From NCBI RefSeq assembly GCF_005893125.1, contig NZ_VCJS01000127.1:1-35282 (forward strand): a DNA stretch of 35,282 nucleotides. The letters are read 5' to 3'. This stretch comes from Nonomuraea basaltis. Its GTDB lineage: Bacteria > Actinomycetota > Actinomycetes > Streptosporangiales > Streptosporangiaceae. This document shows positions 23,109-31,533 of this stretch, in pieces. The notes under the pieces were generated by a model. That model did no database searches. It was not told the DNA's origin and saw nothing but the letters and a program-made list of their open reading frames with translations. The first letter of the stretch is position 1, and the number at the start of each line of letters is the position of its first letter. The position numbers and the translations under genes are program-made.

Positions 23109-24019
23109 GCGCGGGGCCTCAGCAGCCGGAACTGGACGATGCTCACCAGCATCACGAGCACGAGCATCACGCAGGACGCGGCCGAGGACATCCCGAACTC
23201 GCCGGCCCCGAACTGGTGGTAGGTGTACAGCGCCACCGATTCCGTGGAGCCCAGCGGGCCGCCGTTCGTCAGCAGGTACGGCTCGTCGAACACCTGGAGG
23301 TAGAACACGGTCAGCAGCACCGACACCACGAGCGTGGTGGGCAGCAGCAGCGGCAGGGTGATGTGCCTCAGCTGCCGCCACCGGCCGGCCCCGTCGATGG
23401 AGGCGGCTTCGTACACGTCCTGCGGAACCGCCTGCAGACCGGCGAGGAACAGCACCATCGCGGTGCCGAAGTTGCGCCAGACGCCGAGCAGGATGACCAC
23501 GGGCATGGCCAGGTTCGGGTCGTCCAGCCAGTTCGGCCCGGCGAAGCCGACGGCGCCGAGCACCTTGTTGACGGTGCCGTCGGCGTTGAAGGCGTACTGC
23601 CAGATCAGTGCGACCGCCACGATGTTCGTGACGACCGGTGCGAAGAAGACGACGCGGAACGTGCCGCGCAGGCGCCGGATGCCTACGTTGAGCGCGAAGG
23701 CCAGTGCGAATCCGATCGCCATGGTCAGCGGCACACCGACCGCCACGAACAGGGCGGTGTTGAGGATGTCCCGCAGGAAGCTTTCGTCCTGGAACAGGCG
23801 GAGGTAGTTCTCCAGGCCGGTGAAGTCGACGGCGAACGGATTGCGCAGATCCGTGCCCCGCAGGTCGGTGAGGCTGAACCCGAGCGCGGCGACCGTGGGA
23901 ATCGCCGTGTAGAGCAGGAACACGAGGGTGAACGGTGCGAGGAACAGCCAGGCGACAGCCGTTCGACGGGAGTCCCGGGATCGACGCGCCGTGCGCGGCG
24001 CCGCGACGGTGCTGGTCAT
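23105..24019 (-). CDS. Carbohydrate ABC transporter permease, MalF/UgpA type
   Basis: A 304-aa CUT1 permease with six membrane segments, a basic N-terminal tail and the EAA loop E-A-A-S-I-D-G-A-G-R-W-R-Q-L-R-H-I-T-L-P. L-T-N-G-G-P-L-G-S-T-E near the C-terminus is a MalF-type signature. It starts at an ATG seven bases after the binding-protein stop and forms a heterodimer with the next permease. Confidence 0.9.
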   Translation of the reverse strand: MTSTVAAPRTARRSRDSRRTAVAWLFLAPFTLVFLLYTAIPTVAALGFSLTDLRGTDLRNPFAVDFTGLENYLRLFQDESFLRDILNTALFVAVGVPLTMAIGFALAFALNVGIRRLRGTFRVVFFAPVVTNIVAVALIWQYAFNADGTVNKVLGAVGFAGPNWLDDPNLAMPVVILLGVWRNFGTAMVLFLAGLQAVPQDVYEAASIDGAGRWRQLRHITLPLLLPTTLVVSVLLTVFYLQVFDEPYLLTNGGPLGSTESVALYTYHQFGAGEFGMSSAASCVMLVLVMLVSIVQFRLLRPRA

Positions 24020-24026
24020 CCGGAGA

Positions 24027-25325
24027 TCACCCCGTACCCGTGCCGATGCTGTCGGCGTACGCCTGGACGCTCGCGGCGGCCTTTTCGGCGGTCTCCTTGC
24101 CCTTGGCCACCTCTTCCATCGCCTTCCCCAGCCGGGTCGCGACCTGCTGCCAGGTGCTCACCTGCGGAAACGCTCGGGTGTTCGTCAGCTGGGTCAAGAA
24201 GGCGCCAAGGAGCGGCTGTCCCTTGATGGCCGGGTCGTCCCAGGCGGACACGACGGCCGGCAGCGAACTGTACGCCTTGTACTGCGCGACCTGGGTGCTC
24301 GGCTGCGAGATGTAGCGGATGAGCTTCCACGACGCGGTCGCGTTGCCGCTGGTGGCGAGCACGCCCCAACTGCCGCCCGCGGAGAAGGAGACGCTGCCCG
24401 ACGGCCCGGCCGGCAGCGGTGCGGTCGCGACGTGAGACGCCGTCCAGCCGGTCTTCTTCGCGGCGGTGTCGAGCTGACCGACGACCCACGGGCCCGTGAT
24501 CATGCCGGCGGTCTTGCCGGCGACGAAGTACGGCTGCGCGTCGAGGAACGTGGGCCCGCTGGTGTCGGCGACGCCCGAGGTGAAGAACGACGCGTTGAAC
24601 TTCAGCGCGTCGACCATCGCCGGCGTGTCGAGCGTCCACTTGCCGTCGGCGGAGAGCAGTGAGCCGCCCGCCTGCCAGGCGTACATCGCGACGTCCTGGC
24701 CGTTGAAGATGTCCCAGCCGATGTCGGCCCCGAGGCCGTGTCCGGCGCCGGCGCCCTGGAGCGCCTTGAGGAACGGCACCATGTCGTCCCACGTGGCCGG
24801 CGCCTTGACACCCGCCTTCTTCGCCAGGTCGGAGCGGTAGACGAGCGCATAGGTGTAGGCGTACCAGGGCACCGTGTAGGCGACGCCCTTGACCACGCCC
24901 GCGTCCCAGAGGCTCTTGAAGAAACCGGCCGGGTCGACGAGGCCGTCCGGAACGGGCTGAAGGATCGACGGATCGAGGAACTGCGCCTGGGACTCGGGGA
25001 AGAGCTGGGCGACATCGGGTCCCTTGCCCGCCGCGATCGCCGCCTGGAGCTTGGTGGAGTACTCGGCGTTCGGGATCAGCGTGAACTTCACGGTGACGTC
25101 AGGGTTCGCGGCCTTGAAGGGCTCGATGACCTTGTCGAGCACGTCGGCATCGCCCTGGGCGGCCCAGACGTTGACGGTGCCGGTGGCAGGGGACTCGTCA
25201 ATGGCCTTGGCGGTGCCTGTGGCGGCAGTGTCATCACTGCGCCCACAGCCCGCCAGGGAAAGGGTGCAGGTGAGAGCTATGCCGGCGGTCAGCCGTAGGG
25301 CACGGCGTCGGGAGAGGTTGGACAC
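24027..25325 (-). CDS. Extracellular sugar-binding lipoprotein (CUT1 ABC importer)
   Basis: A 432-aa solute-binding protein with an Arg-rich n-region (N-L-S-R-R-R-A) and lipobox L-S-L-A-G-C at residues 22-27, so it is membrane-anchored outside the cell. The mature domain follows the SBP_bac_1 pattern: V-N-V-W-A-A, F-K-A-A-N-P-D-V-T-V-K-F, and P-W-Y-A-Y-T-Y-A-L-V-Y-R-S-D-L for the hinge region. Many aromatic residues (Y, W) suggest a stacked sugar or glycoside ligand. The start is a GTG with GGAG upstream. First gene of the minus-strand operon running to 15348. Confidence 0.9.
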   Translation of the reverse strand: MSNLSRRRALRLTAGIALTCTLSLAGCGRSDDTAATGTAKAIDESPATGTVNVWAAQGDADVLDKVIEPFKAANPDVTVKFTLIPNAEYSTKLQAAIAAGKGPDVAQLFPESQAQFLDPSILQPVPDGLVDPAGFFKSLWDAGVVKGVAYTVPWYAYTYALVYRSDLAKKAGVKAPATWDDMVPFLKALQGAGAGHGLGADIGWDIFNGQDVAMYAWQAGGSLLSADGKWTLDTPAMVDALKFNASFFTSGVADTSGPTFLDAQPYFVAGKTAGMITGPWVVGQLDTAAKKTGWTASHVATAPLPAGPSGSVSFSAGGSWGVLATSGNATASWKLIRYISQPSTQVAQYKAYSSLPAVVSAWDDPAIKGQPLLGAFLTQLTNTRAFPQVSTWQQVATRLGKAMEEVAKGKETAEKAAASVQAYADSIGTGTG

Positions 25326-25370
25326 TGGGGGGCTCCTGTCACATGAAGGCGCTGATCACAGTGGGGGGAT

Positions 25371-25399
25371 TTTCGGCGAAAGTAGCTTTTTTGATCAAA
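25371..25399. promoter_or_regulatory. Candidate promoter/operator region of the sugar-ABC operon
   Basis: Upstream of the binding-protein gene are two small palindromes: TTTCGGCGAAA at 25371-25381 and TTTGATCAAA at 25390-25399, in an unusually AT-rich stretch. Either could be the ROK-regulator operator. The placement 45-75 bp before the start codon fits repression at the promoter, but no -10/-35 pair is certain. Confidence 0.35.
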
Positions 25400-26086
25400 T
25401 GGATCCGATGGCGCCTATGCAGTCGATAGGGACGGTATGTAAGGCGCGTTTCGGCTGTGCGGCTGACCTGTCACGGAACAATTTCGGAACTTGTAGCAAA
25501 ATCGATTCGTCACGATCTGTAGTGGCCGTCGTATGCTCGCCGGCCTGGTCGTCGTGGGGCGGCTCAGCTCCGATCTCGCCCTGCTCGTCGCGCTGTCAGC
25601 ACCTGCCTGCCTCGTGCCCGTACCCACAGCGCGCCCGCCACATCGGGGAGAGTCTGACCGGCTGCCGCGTGCGGCATATCATGGAAGCACTCGGTGGTGG
25701 AGCCCACCGAGGCCGCTTCCACAGAGTGGCGGCTCCGCCGCACCGGCCCATGGGTCCTGTCCTCGTGATGAGGGGGAATGCCCTGTGTGCGCGATGTTCC
25801 AGCCGAGCGAGCAACGTTTTGATCGCCCTACCGGCTGCTCTGGCATGGGTACGGCAACGGCTGTCCGCGGACGCCTGGAGCGAACTGGTCGACGTACCCG
25901 AGAACAAGGTGGATGAGCTGCCGGCGCTCCTCGACGCGGGAACCGCCGTCTGGGCGGCATACCGCCCCGCACCTGCCCGCGTGCGGTTACGCCATCGTAC
26001 GCCTGCGCCCTATCGGGGGTAGGTCGACCTGCATGCAGCGCTGCTGAGGATGTGGCCAGCCGGGAGCTGCGGGACAGGAGGTTGTG
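25400..26086. other. Long intergenic region with a possible decayed frame
   Basis: About 690 bp without a convincing gene. A plus-strand frame open from 25681 to 26022 (113 codons) has some protein-like character at its end (S-A-D-A-W-S-E-L-V-D, then D-E-L-P-A-L-L-D-A-G), but no ribosome site or recognised family. The first part (25400-25560) is AT-rich and is probably promoter DNA. The last 60 bp contain the pyrophosphatase leader. Confidence 0.35.
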
Positions 26087-26590
26087 ATGCGCTTCGATGT
26101 GATCGTGGAGACACCGCGGGGATCGCGCAACAAGTACGAGATGGACCAGGTCAAACAGCGGATCAGGCTTGACCGGCTGCTGTTCACCGCCACCGCCTAT
26201 CCCTACGACTACGGGTTCGTGCCCGGGACACTGGCCGAGGACGACGATCCGCTGGATGCGCTGGTGCTGGGAGAGGTGCCGACCTTTCCCGGATGCGTGA
26301 TCGGAGTGCGTCCGGTGGCGGTGTTCTGGATGCATGACGAGCACGGACCCGACGCGAAGATTCTCTGCGTGCCCGCCAACGATAGCCGCTACGCCCACAT
26401 CGAGGATCTTCTGGATGTGGATGTCCACGTACTCGGCGAGATCGGTCACTTCTTCGACGTCTACAGGGACCTCGAGCCGGGCAAAAGCACCGACACCCGT
26501 GGCTGGGAATCACGCGCCCATGCAGAGGACGTGATCAAGCGCGCCGCCCGCCAGGCCGCACGAGGTCCCGCCCGGCAAGGCGGTCTATGA
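26087..26590 (+). CDS. ppa: Inorganic pyrophosphatase (family I)
   Basis: A 167-aa soluble enzyme hydrolysing PPi to two phosphates with Mg2+. Family I marks are complete: E-T-P-R-G-S-R-N-K-Y-E at 8-18, Y-P-Y-D-Y-G-F-V-P-G-T, and the metal-binding signature E-D-D-D-P-L-D-A-L-V. The length is normal for bacteria. The ATG at 26087 has AGGAGG five bases upstream; the GTG at 26084 is too near the ribosome site. Likely monocistronic. Chromosomal ppa is usually single-copy and elsewhere, so this may be a second copy. Confidence 0.92.
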   Translation: MRFDVIVETPRGSRNKYEMDQVKQRIRLDRLLFTATAYPYDYGFVPGTLAEDDDPLDALVLGEVPTFPGCVIGVRPVAVFWMHDEHGPDAKILCVPANDSRYAHIEDLLDVDVHVLGEIGHFFDVYRDLEPGKSTDTRGWESRAHAEDVIKRAARQAARGPARQGGL

Positions 26591-26752
26591 CTACCGCCGC
26601 CTTCGCCGCCGTGCCGGCCGATGCCGGTATCCGCCTCGTCAAGAGTGACGTCCGGATGTCGCGGACCGAATCGGGGGAGCTCGATGGGCAGCGTTGGATA
26701 AAGCTGGTTCGCATTTTGGTGCACGCAGTCCAAGAGGTCCATCAGCCTGTCC

Positions 26753-27774
26753 TCAGGCACCACCGCGAAAAGGGTCGCCCGGATTGCGCTCCTGGTCGTC
26801 GGTGGCCGGGTCGATGCCCTGCTCGTCGCCGTCGAAGCAGAAGCCGTTGAACCCCAGATACCGGTCCGCGCCGAACTGGGCGACGATCGGCGCCGGCCGG
26901 ACGACGGGGGTGGTGATCCGGTGGCGGGCCATGCCGTCCTCGATCACACGCAGGCGCAGCCACGTCCGGCCGTCCATCTCCATGGCGTTGAAGCTGCACT
27001 CGCCGTCGCCAGCCGACAAATGGTGGTCGCCGAGTGACAGCAGACCGCCCGCCACGAAGACCGGGAAGTAGACCTTCGAGCCCGGGCCGAGCTTGTTGAT
27101 GTCCATGTTCCCGCCGTTCTCCCGAGGCGGCTGGGTGCGCGCCGCCACCCGCGCGGCCTCCTCGCCCAGGCCGCGCAGCAGCGCGTTGCGCGGGTCGGGG
27201 GCGAAGGCGCGGCCGTCGGCGTACAACGGGCGCTCCCGCTCGTGCCACCGTCGCATCAACTCAAAGGACGGGGCGACGCCGATGGTCCCCACGTGTGGCT
27301 GGGCGGGGATCCGGACGCCAGGCACCTGCGGCGACTCGGCGATGCCGCCGCGGGCGTACCAGGTCGAACGGTAACCGTCGGGGAAGACCTCGCCGAGCAG
27401 GCCCGGCGTGCCGGGCAGGATGTTGGAGAAGGCGACGCCGCTCAGCGGCTCGACGCCCAGCACCTCGGCCACCAGCACGTCGCCGGGCCGCGCGCCGTTC
27501 ACATGGACCGGGCCGGTCAGCGGATGCATGCGGGACAGGTCGACGCGGCGCAGCTCGTCCAGACTGCCGTAGTCGTGGATCTGGTAGTCGTCGTACGCGG
27601 CCGACTCCAGGATCACCTCGTCGCCCGGATCCACCGTCACCGCGGCGGGATCTCGGGATGCCAGCGGTTGTGCCCGATCTCCGGCTGGGCCGCGAGGGGC
27701 ACTCCGACCCGGCAGGTGAGGCGCGGCACGTTCAGGTAGCGGTCGCTGAAGCGGGACAGCGGTTCGACGTTCAT
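26753..27774 (-). pseudogene. Acetamidase/formamidase, frameshifted
   Basis: Two adjacent frames together encode a full FmdA_AmdA-family amidase of about 340 residues. The N-terminal part (ATG at 27774) reads through G-H-N-R-W-H-P-E-I-P and then hits TGA near 27640; the next frame continues V-T-V-D-P-G-D-E-V-I-L-E-S-A and on to the stop at 26753, with G-V-A-F-S-N, P-H-V-G-T-I-G and L-S-L-G-D-H-H-L-S-A-G-D-G-E. Loss of one base in the CCCGCCGCGG run (about 27641-27655) explains it. Substrate: formamide or short amides by family. The start overlaps the SHMT-fragment stop (ATGA). Confidence 0.75.
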
Positions 27775-28151
27775 GCTGCTCCAGGGGTGGGGTGGGCGGT
27801 GAAGTGCACGCCGGTGAACGGTGCGCGCCAGGCGGTGAGCTCGGCCGCGAGCGCGGCGAGGTCCGTGGCGGGCTCGCCGGCCGGGTCCAGGGCGCGGGCG
27901 AGGAACGCGGCCAGCGCGGGCATGTCGTGCTCCCGCATGCCAAGGCGGGTGATCTCCGGGGTGCCGAGCCGCAGGCCGTTCATGTCGCCGGCCACCGGAG
28001 CCATGGGCAGCCCGATCCCGGAGGCGAGCAGGTTGGCGGCGCGCACCCGGTGCGCCGCGCGCTGCCCGCCGCCGTAACGGTGGGCCGGCAGCGCGAACTG
28101 GTGCGACTCCGTCCCGCCAAGCCCGGCGGCGAACACCGGCACGTCCCAGCG
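27771..28151 (-). pseudogene. Serine hydroxymethyltransferase-like PLP enzyme, C-terminal fragment
   Basis: About 125 residues match the C-terminal third of SHMT-family enzymes: T-E-S-H-Q-F-A, R-A-A-N-L-L-A-S-G-I-G-L-P and N-G-L-R-L-G-T-P-E-I-T-R-L-G-M. The PLP-lysine domain is missing; upstream of about 28151 the DNA becomes the divergent IclR-type gene. Its ATGA overlap with the amidase shows that both once formed an operon. The coding frame of the remaining part is intact. Confidence 0.65.
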
Positions 28152-28169
28152 CCCTCTACCATACGGAAT

Positions 28170-28526
28170 GTGAGTGAGCTGCTTCCAGGTCCCGTCGCCG
28201 GCGCAGGGGAGGATTCCGAGTCGAGGCTCGTGGGTTCGGCCCGGGTGCTGGCCGTCCTGGCCGAGCTGGCCCGCCACCCCGACGGGATCGGCCTGGAAGA
28301 CATGGCGCGAGCCGTGGCCAGTCCTAAGCCGACGATCCACCGCGCCCTGACGTCACTGCGCCAGGCCGGATTCGCCGGCGAGCGCATCGGCGCCCCCATC
28401 GCCCGCCCCCACCAGATCCTGTGCATCGGGCTGAACCACAGCGACCACGCGGCCGAGACCGGCCAGGCCGTACCCGACGAGCCGATCCTGTTCACCAAGT
28501 CGCCCAACACGCTGGCCCCTCGGTAG
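28170..28526 (+). pseudogene. Chimeric remnant: IclR helix-turn-helix joined to a fumarylacetoacetate-hydrolase fragment
   Basis: One 118-aa frame made of two unrelated parts. Residues about 17-70 are an IclR-type winged helix (S-A-R-V-L-A-V-L-A-E-L-A, then A-S-P-K-P-T-I-H-R-A-L-T-S-L). From about residue 71 the protein is a piece of an FAH-family hydrolase (R-I-G-A-P-I-A-R-P, C-I-G-L-N-H-S-D-H-A-A-E-T-G). The IclR effector domain and most of the FAH protein are absent. An in-frame deletion joining two neighbouring genes explains it best. The GTG at 28170 is the likely original IclR start. Confidence 0.65.
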
Positions 28527-28536
28527 GGCGGACCAC

Positions 28537-31359
28537 ATGAGCCTCGCCCCCTCCGGCCCCCAGCGGCTGGAACCGGCCGACCCCGCCGTGCTGGCGGCGG
28601 TCGAGGCGGCCGTGCCGGGGATCACCAGGGCGCGAGCGAGCGACCGCCTCGGCATGGCGCACGACGCCTCGCACTACCTGCTGATCCCGCAGGCCGTCCT
28701 CGTCCCCCAGGACGCCGGGCAGGTCGCCGATCTGATGCGGGCCTGCGCCGCCCACGACCTGGAGCTGACCTTCCGGTCCGGCGGCACCAGCCTGAGCGGG
28801 CAGGGGGTCGGCCGGAATCTGCTCGCCGACGTCCGCCGGCACTTCCGGAGCATCGAGGTGCTCGACGACGGCGCCCGGGTGCGGGTCCAGCCGGGCGCCG
28901 TGCTCCGGCAGGTCAACGCGCGCCTGGCCGCCTACGGCCGTAAGCTCGGCCCGGACCCGGCCAGCGAGTCGGCGTGCACCCTCGGCGGTGTCATTGCCAA
29001 CAACTCCAGCGGCATGACCTGCGGCACCCACGCCAACGCCTATCAGACGCTGGAGTCGCTGGTCCTCGTGCTGCCGAGCGGGACCGTCGTGGACACCGGC
29101 GCCGGCGACGCCGACGCCCTTCTGCGTGCCCGCGAACCCGCCCTGGCGGAGGGACTCCTGCGGCTGCGCGACCGCATCCGGGACAACGCCGAGTCCGTAC
29201 GCCGGATCAGGGCACAATTCGCCCTGAAGAACACCATGGGGTACGGGCTCAACAGTTTCCTCGACCACGACTCGCCCGCCCAGATCCTCGCCCACCTCGT
29301 CATCGGCAGCGAGGGCACCCTCGGCTTCGTCGCCGAGGCGGTCCTGCGAACGGTTCCCGCGCACCGCCTCGCCGCGACCGGGCTGGTCGTCTTCCCCACG
29401 TTGCGCCAGGCCATGGCGGCCATGCCCGAGCTCCTCACCGCCGGTCCCGCCGCCGTGGAGTTGCTCGACGCCGAATCGCTGCGGGTGGCGCAGGGCGATC
29501 CCGGCGCGAACGACGTCCTGCGCACCCTGCCCGTGGACGGCCACGCCGCGCTGCTGGTGGAGTGGCAGGAGCCGGATCCCGAGTCGCTGGCCCGGCGGGA
29601 GCGGGACGCCGAGCGGGCCTTCGCGGGCCTGGACCTGGCCGCGCCGGTCCGGCTGAGCAGGGACACGCTGGGCCGGGGCGCGCTCTGGCACATCCGCAAG
29701 GGCCTGTACGCCTCGGTCGCGGGCGCGCGGCCGAGCGGCACGACCGCCCTGCTGGAAGACGTCGCCGTGCCCGTGCCCGCGCTCGCCGATTTGTGCGACG
29801 CCCTGACGGAGCTGTTCTCCCGGCACGGCTACGAACGCAGCGTGATCTTCGGGCACGCCAAGGACGGCAACCTGCACTTCATGCTCAACGGGAACTTCGG
29901 AGCCGCGGGAGACCTGGCCCGCTACGCCGACTTCACCGAGGATCTCGTCGAGGCCGTCCTGGGCCGCGGCGGCACCCTCAAGGCCGAGCACGGCACCGGC
30001 CGGGTGATGGCCCCCTTCGTCCGGCGGCAGTACGGCGACGAGCTCTTCGCCGTCATGCGCGAGATCAAGCGGCTGTGCGACCCGGCGAACACCCTCAACC
30101 GCGGTGTCGTGCTGACCGACGACCCCAAGGCGCACCTGCGTGATCTCAAGACCGTCGTCACCGTCGAACCCGAAGTGGACCGCTGCGTCGAATGCGGCTA
30201 TTGCGAACCGGTCTGTCCCAGCCGCGACCTCACCACCACACCGCGCCAGCGCATCGTCCTGCGCCGGGAGATCGCGGCCGCCGAGGCGGCCGGAGATCAC
30301 GCGCTCGCCGGTCAGCTGAGCGAGGAGTACGGCTACGACGCCGTCGAGACCTGCGCGGTCGACGGGATGTGCGCCACCGCCTGCCCCGTGCTGATCAACA
30401 CCGGTGACCTGACGAAGCGGCTGCGCGCCGAGAACCAGGGACGCGCGGCGCGAACCGGCTGGAAGGCCGCCGCCGGTCGCTGGGGCCTGGCGACCAGGAC
30501 GATGAGCCTGGCCTTGGACGCCGCCGTGCTGCCGCCCGCCGGGCTCGTGGAGAACGCCACCCGGGCCGCTCGTGCGCTGGCCGGCCACGAGAACGTCGCT
30601 CAGTGGAGCCGTGACCTGCCCCGCGGCGGCAGAGTCCGCCGCGCCGCGCCCGATCCGTCGGCCGACGCCGTCTATGTGCCGTCCTGCCTCAACACGATGT
30701 TCGCGCCCGCGGACGGCGGGCCCGGGGTCATGGACGCGCTGCTGCGGCTCACCGAGCGGGCGGGCCTGCGCCTGCACGTCCCGAAGGGGATCGAGAACCT
30801 GTGCTGCGGCACTCCGTGGTCGTCGAAGGGACTGACGGACGGCTACGAGGTCATGCGCCGCAAGGTGACGGCGGCACTCGTCGCCGCCTCGGACGGTGGC
30901 CGGATCCCGGTGGTCAGCGACGCCGCCTCCTGCACCGAAGGGTTCCACAAGCTGACCGCCGCCGACCCCGCCGTCCGGGTGCTGGACGCCGTGACCTTCG
31001 TCTCCGAGCACATCCTGCCACGCCTGCCCGCCGGCAAGCGGCTCCCTTCCGTGGCCCTGCATCCGACCTGCTCCGCCACCAGACTCGGGCTCGACGCGGC
31101 GATCAGCCGGATCGCCGAGGCGGTCGCCGAGAAGGTCGTCGTCCCCGAGGACTGGCAGTGCTGCGCCTTCGCAGGCGACCGCGGCCTGCTGCATCCGGAG
31201 CTCAGCGCGTCGGCGACCCGGGCGGAAGCCGCCGCGGTGGAACGCGGCGGCTGTACGGCCCACGCCTCGGTCAACCGGACCTGCGAGATCGGGATGACCC
31301 GGGCCACCGGCAGGACCTACCACCATCTGCTGGAGCTCCTCGACCAGACCACGGCCTGA
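28537..31359 (+). CDS. FAD-linked oxidase with Fe-S and CCG domains (D-lactate/D-2-hydroxyacid dehydrogenase type)
   Basis: A 940-aa one-chain dehydrogenase. Residues about 50-195 are FAD_binding_4 (R-S-G-G-T-S-L-S-G-Q; G-G-V-I-A-N-N-S-S-G); about 230-530 are FAD-oxidase_C (G-H-A-K-D-G-N-L-H-F; E-H-G-T-G-R-V). Two 4Fe-4S motifs start at residues 550 (C-V-E-C-G-Y-C-E-P-V-C-P) and 606 (C-A-V-D-G-M-C-A-T-A-C-P). CCG-type cysteine clusters appear at about 756 and 875 (C-C-G-T and C-C-A-F). Such GlcD-GlcF-like fusions oxidise D-lactate, glycolate or D-2-hydroxyglutarate and pass electrons to the respiratory chain. It starts 11 bp after the IclR-FAH remnant. Confidence 0.9.
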   Translation: MSLAPSGPQRLEPADPAVLAAVEAAVPGITRARASDRLGMAHDASHYLLIPQAVLVPQDAGQVADLMRACAAHDLELTFRSGGTSLSGQGVGRNLLADVRRHFRSIEVLDDGARVRVQPGAVLRQVNARLAAYGRKLGPDPASESACTLGGVIANNSSGMTCGTHANAYQTLESLVLVLPSGTVVDTGAGDADALLRAREPALAEGLLRLRDRIRDNAESVRRIRAQFALKNTMGYGLNSFLDHDSPAQILAHLVIGSEGTLGFVAEAVLRTVPAHRLAATGLVVFPTLRQAMAAMPELLTAGPAAVELLDAESLRVAQGDPGANDVLRTLPVDGHAALLVEWQEPDPESLARRERDAERAFAGLDLAAPVRLSRDTLGRGALWHIRKGLYASVAGARPSGTTALLEDVAVPVPALADLCDALTELFSRHGYERSVIFGHAKDGNLHFMLNGNFGAAGDLARYADFTEDLVEAVLGRGGTLKAEHGTGRVMAPFVRRQYGDELFAVMREIKRLCDPANTLNRGVVLTDDPKAHLRDLKTVVTVEPEVDRCVECGYCEPVCPSRDLTTTPRQRIVLRREIAAAEAAGDHALAGQLSEEYGYDAVETCAVDGMCATACPVLINTGDLTKRLRAENQGRAARTGWKAAAGRWGLATRTMSLALDAAVLPPAGLVENATRAARALAGHENVAQWSRDLPRGGRVRRAAPDPSADAVYVPSCLNTMFAPADGGPGVMDALLRLTERAGLRLHVPKGIENLCCGTPWSSKGLTDGYEVMRRKVTAALVAASDGGRIPVVSDAASCTEGFHKLTAADPAVRVLDAVTFVSEHILPRLPAGKRLPSVALHPTCSATRLGLDAAISRIAEAVAEKVVVPEDWQCCAFAGDRGLLHPELSASATRAEAAAVERGGCTAHASVNRTCEIGMTRATGRTYHHLLELLDQTTA

Positions 31360-31533
31360 CGAGCGGGCCGCGCCGGCCCATGGGGACCACTGATCAGGAG
31401 GCGGGGGAAGATACAGCGGACGTCGAGGCCCGGCGTGTGGGCTTCGCGGCTATGGAGAGCCGTCCGCATCCGTTGCATTGGCGCGAGTTCGTTGCTCACC
31501 GCACTCGTCCTGATCTGCGGGATCGGTAGCTGC

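Noticed and set aside
26602..26763. Small minus-strand frame starting near 26763 (begins M-V-P-E-D-R-L-M-D-L-L-D)
   Set aside because: The first 50 residues look protein-like, but the frame runs into the pyrophosphatase gene and matches no family; not strong enough to list as a gene.
28492..31326. Very long open frame on the minus strand opposite the FAD/Fe-S dehydrogenase
   Set aside because: It mirrors the plus-strand gene, is Gly/Arg/His-rich without any domain, and arises because high-GC genes rarely contain stops in the antisense frame.
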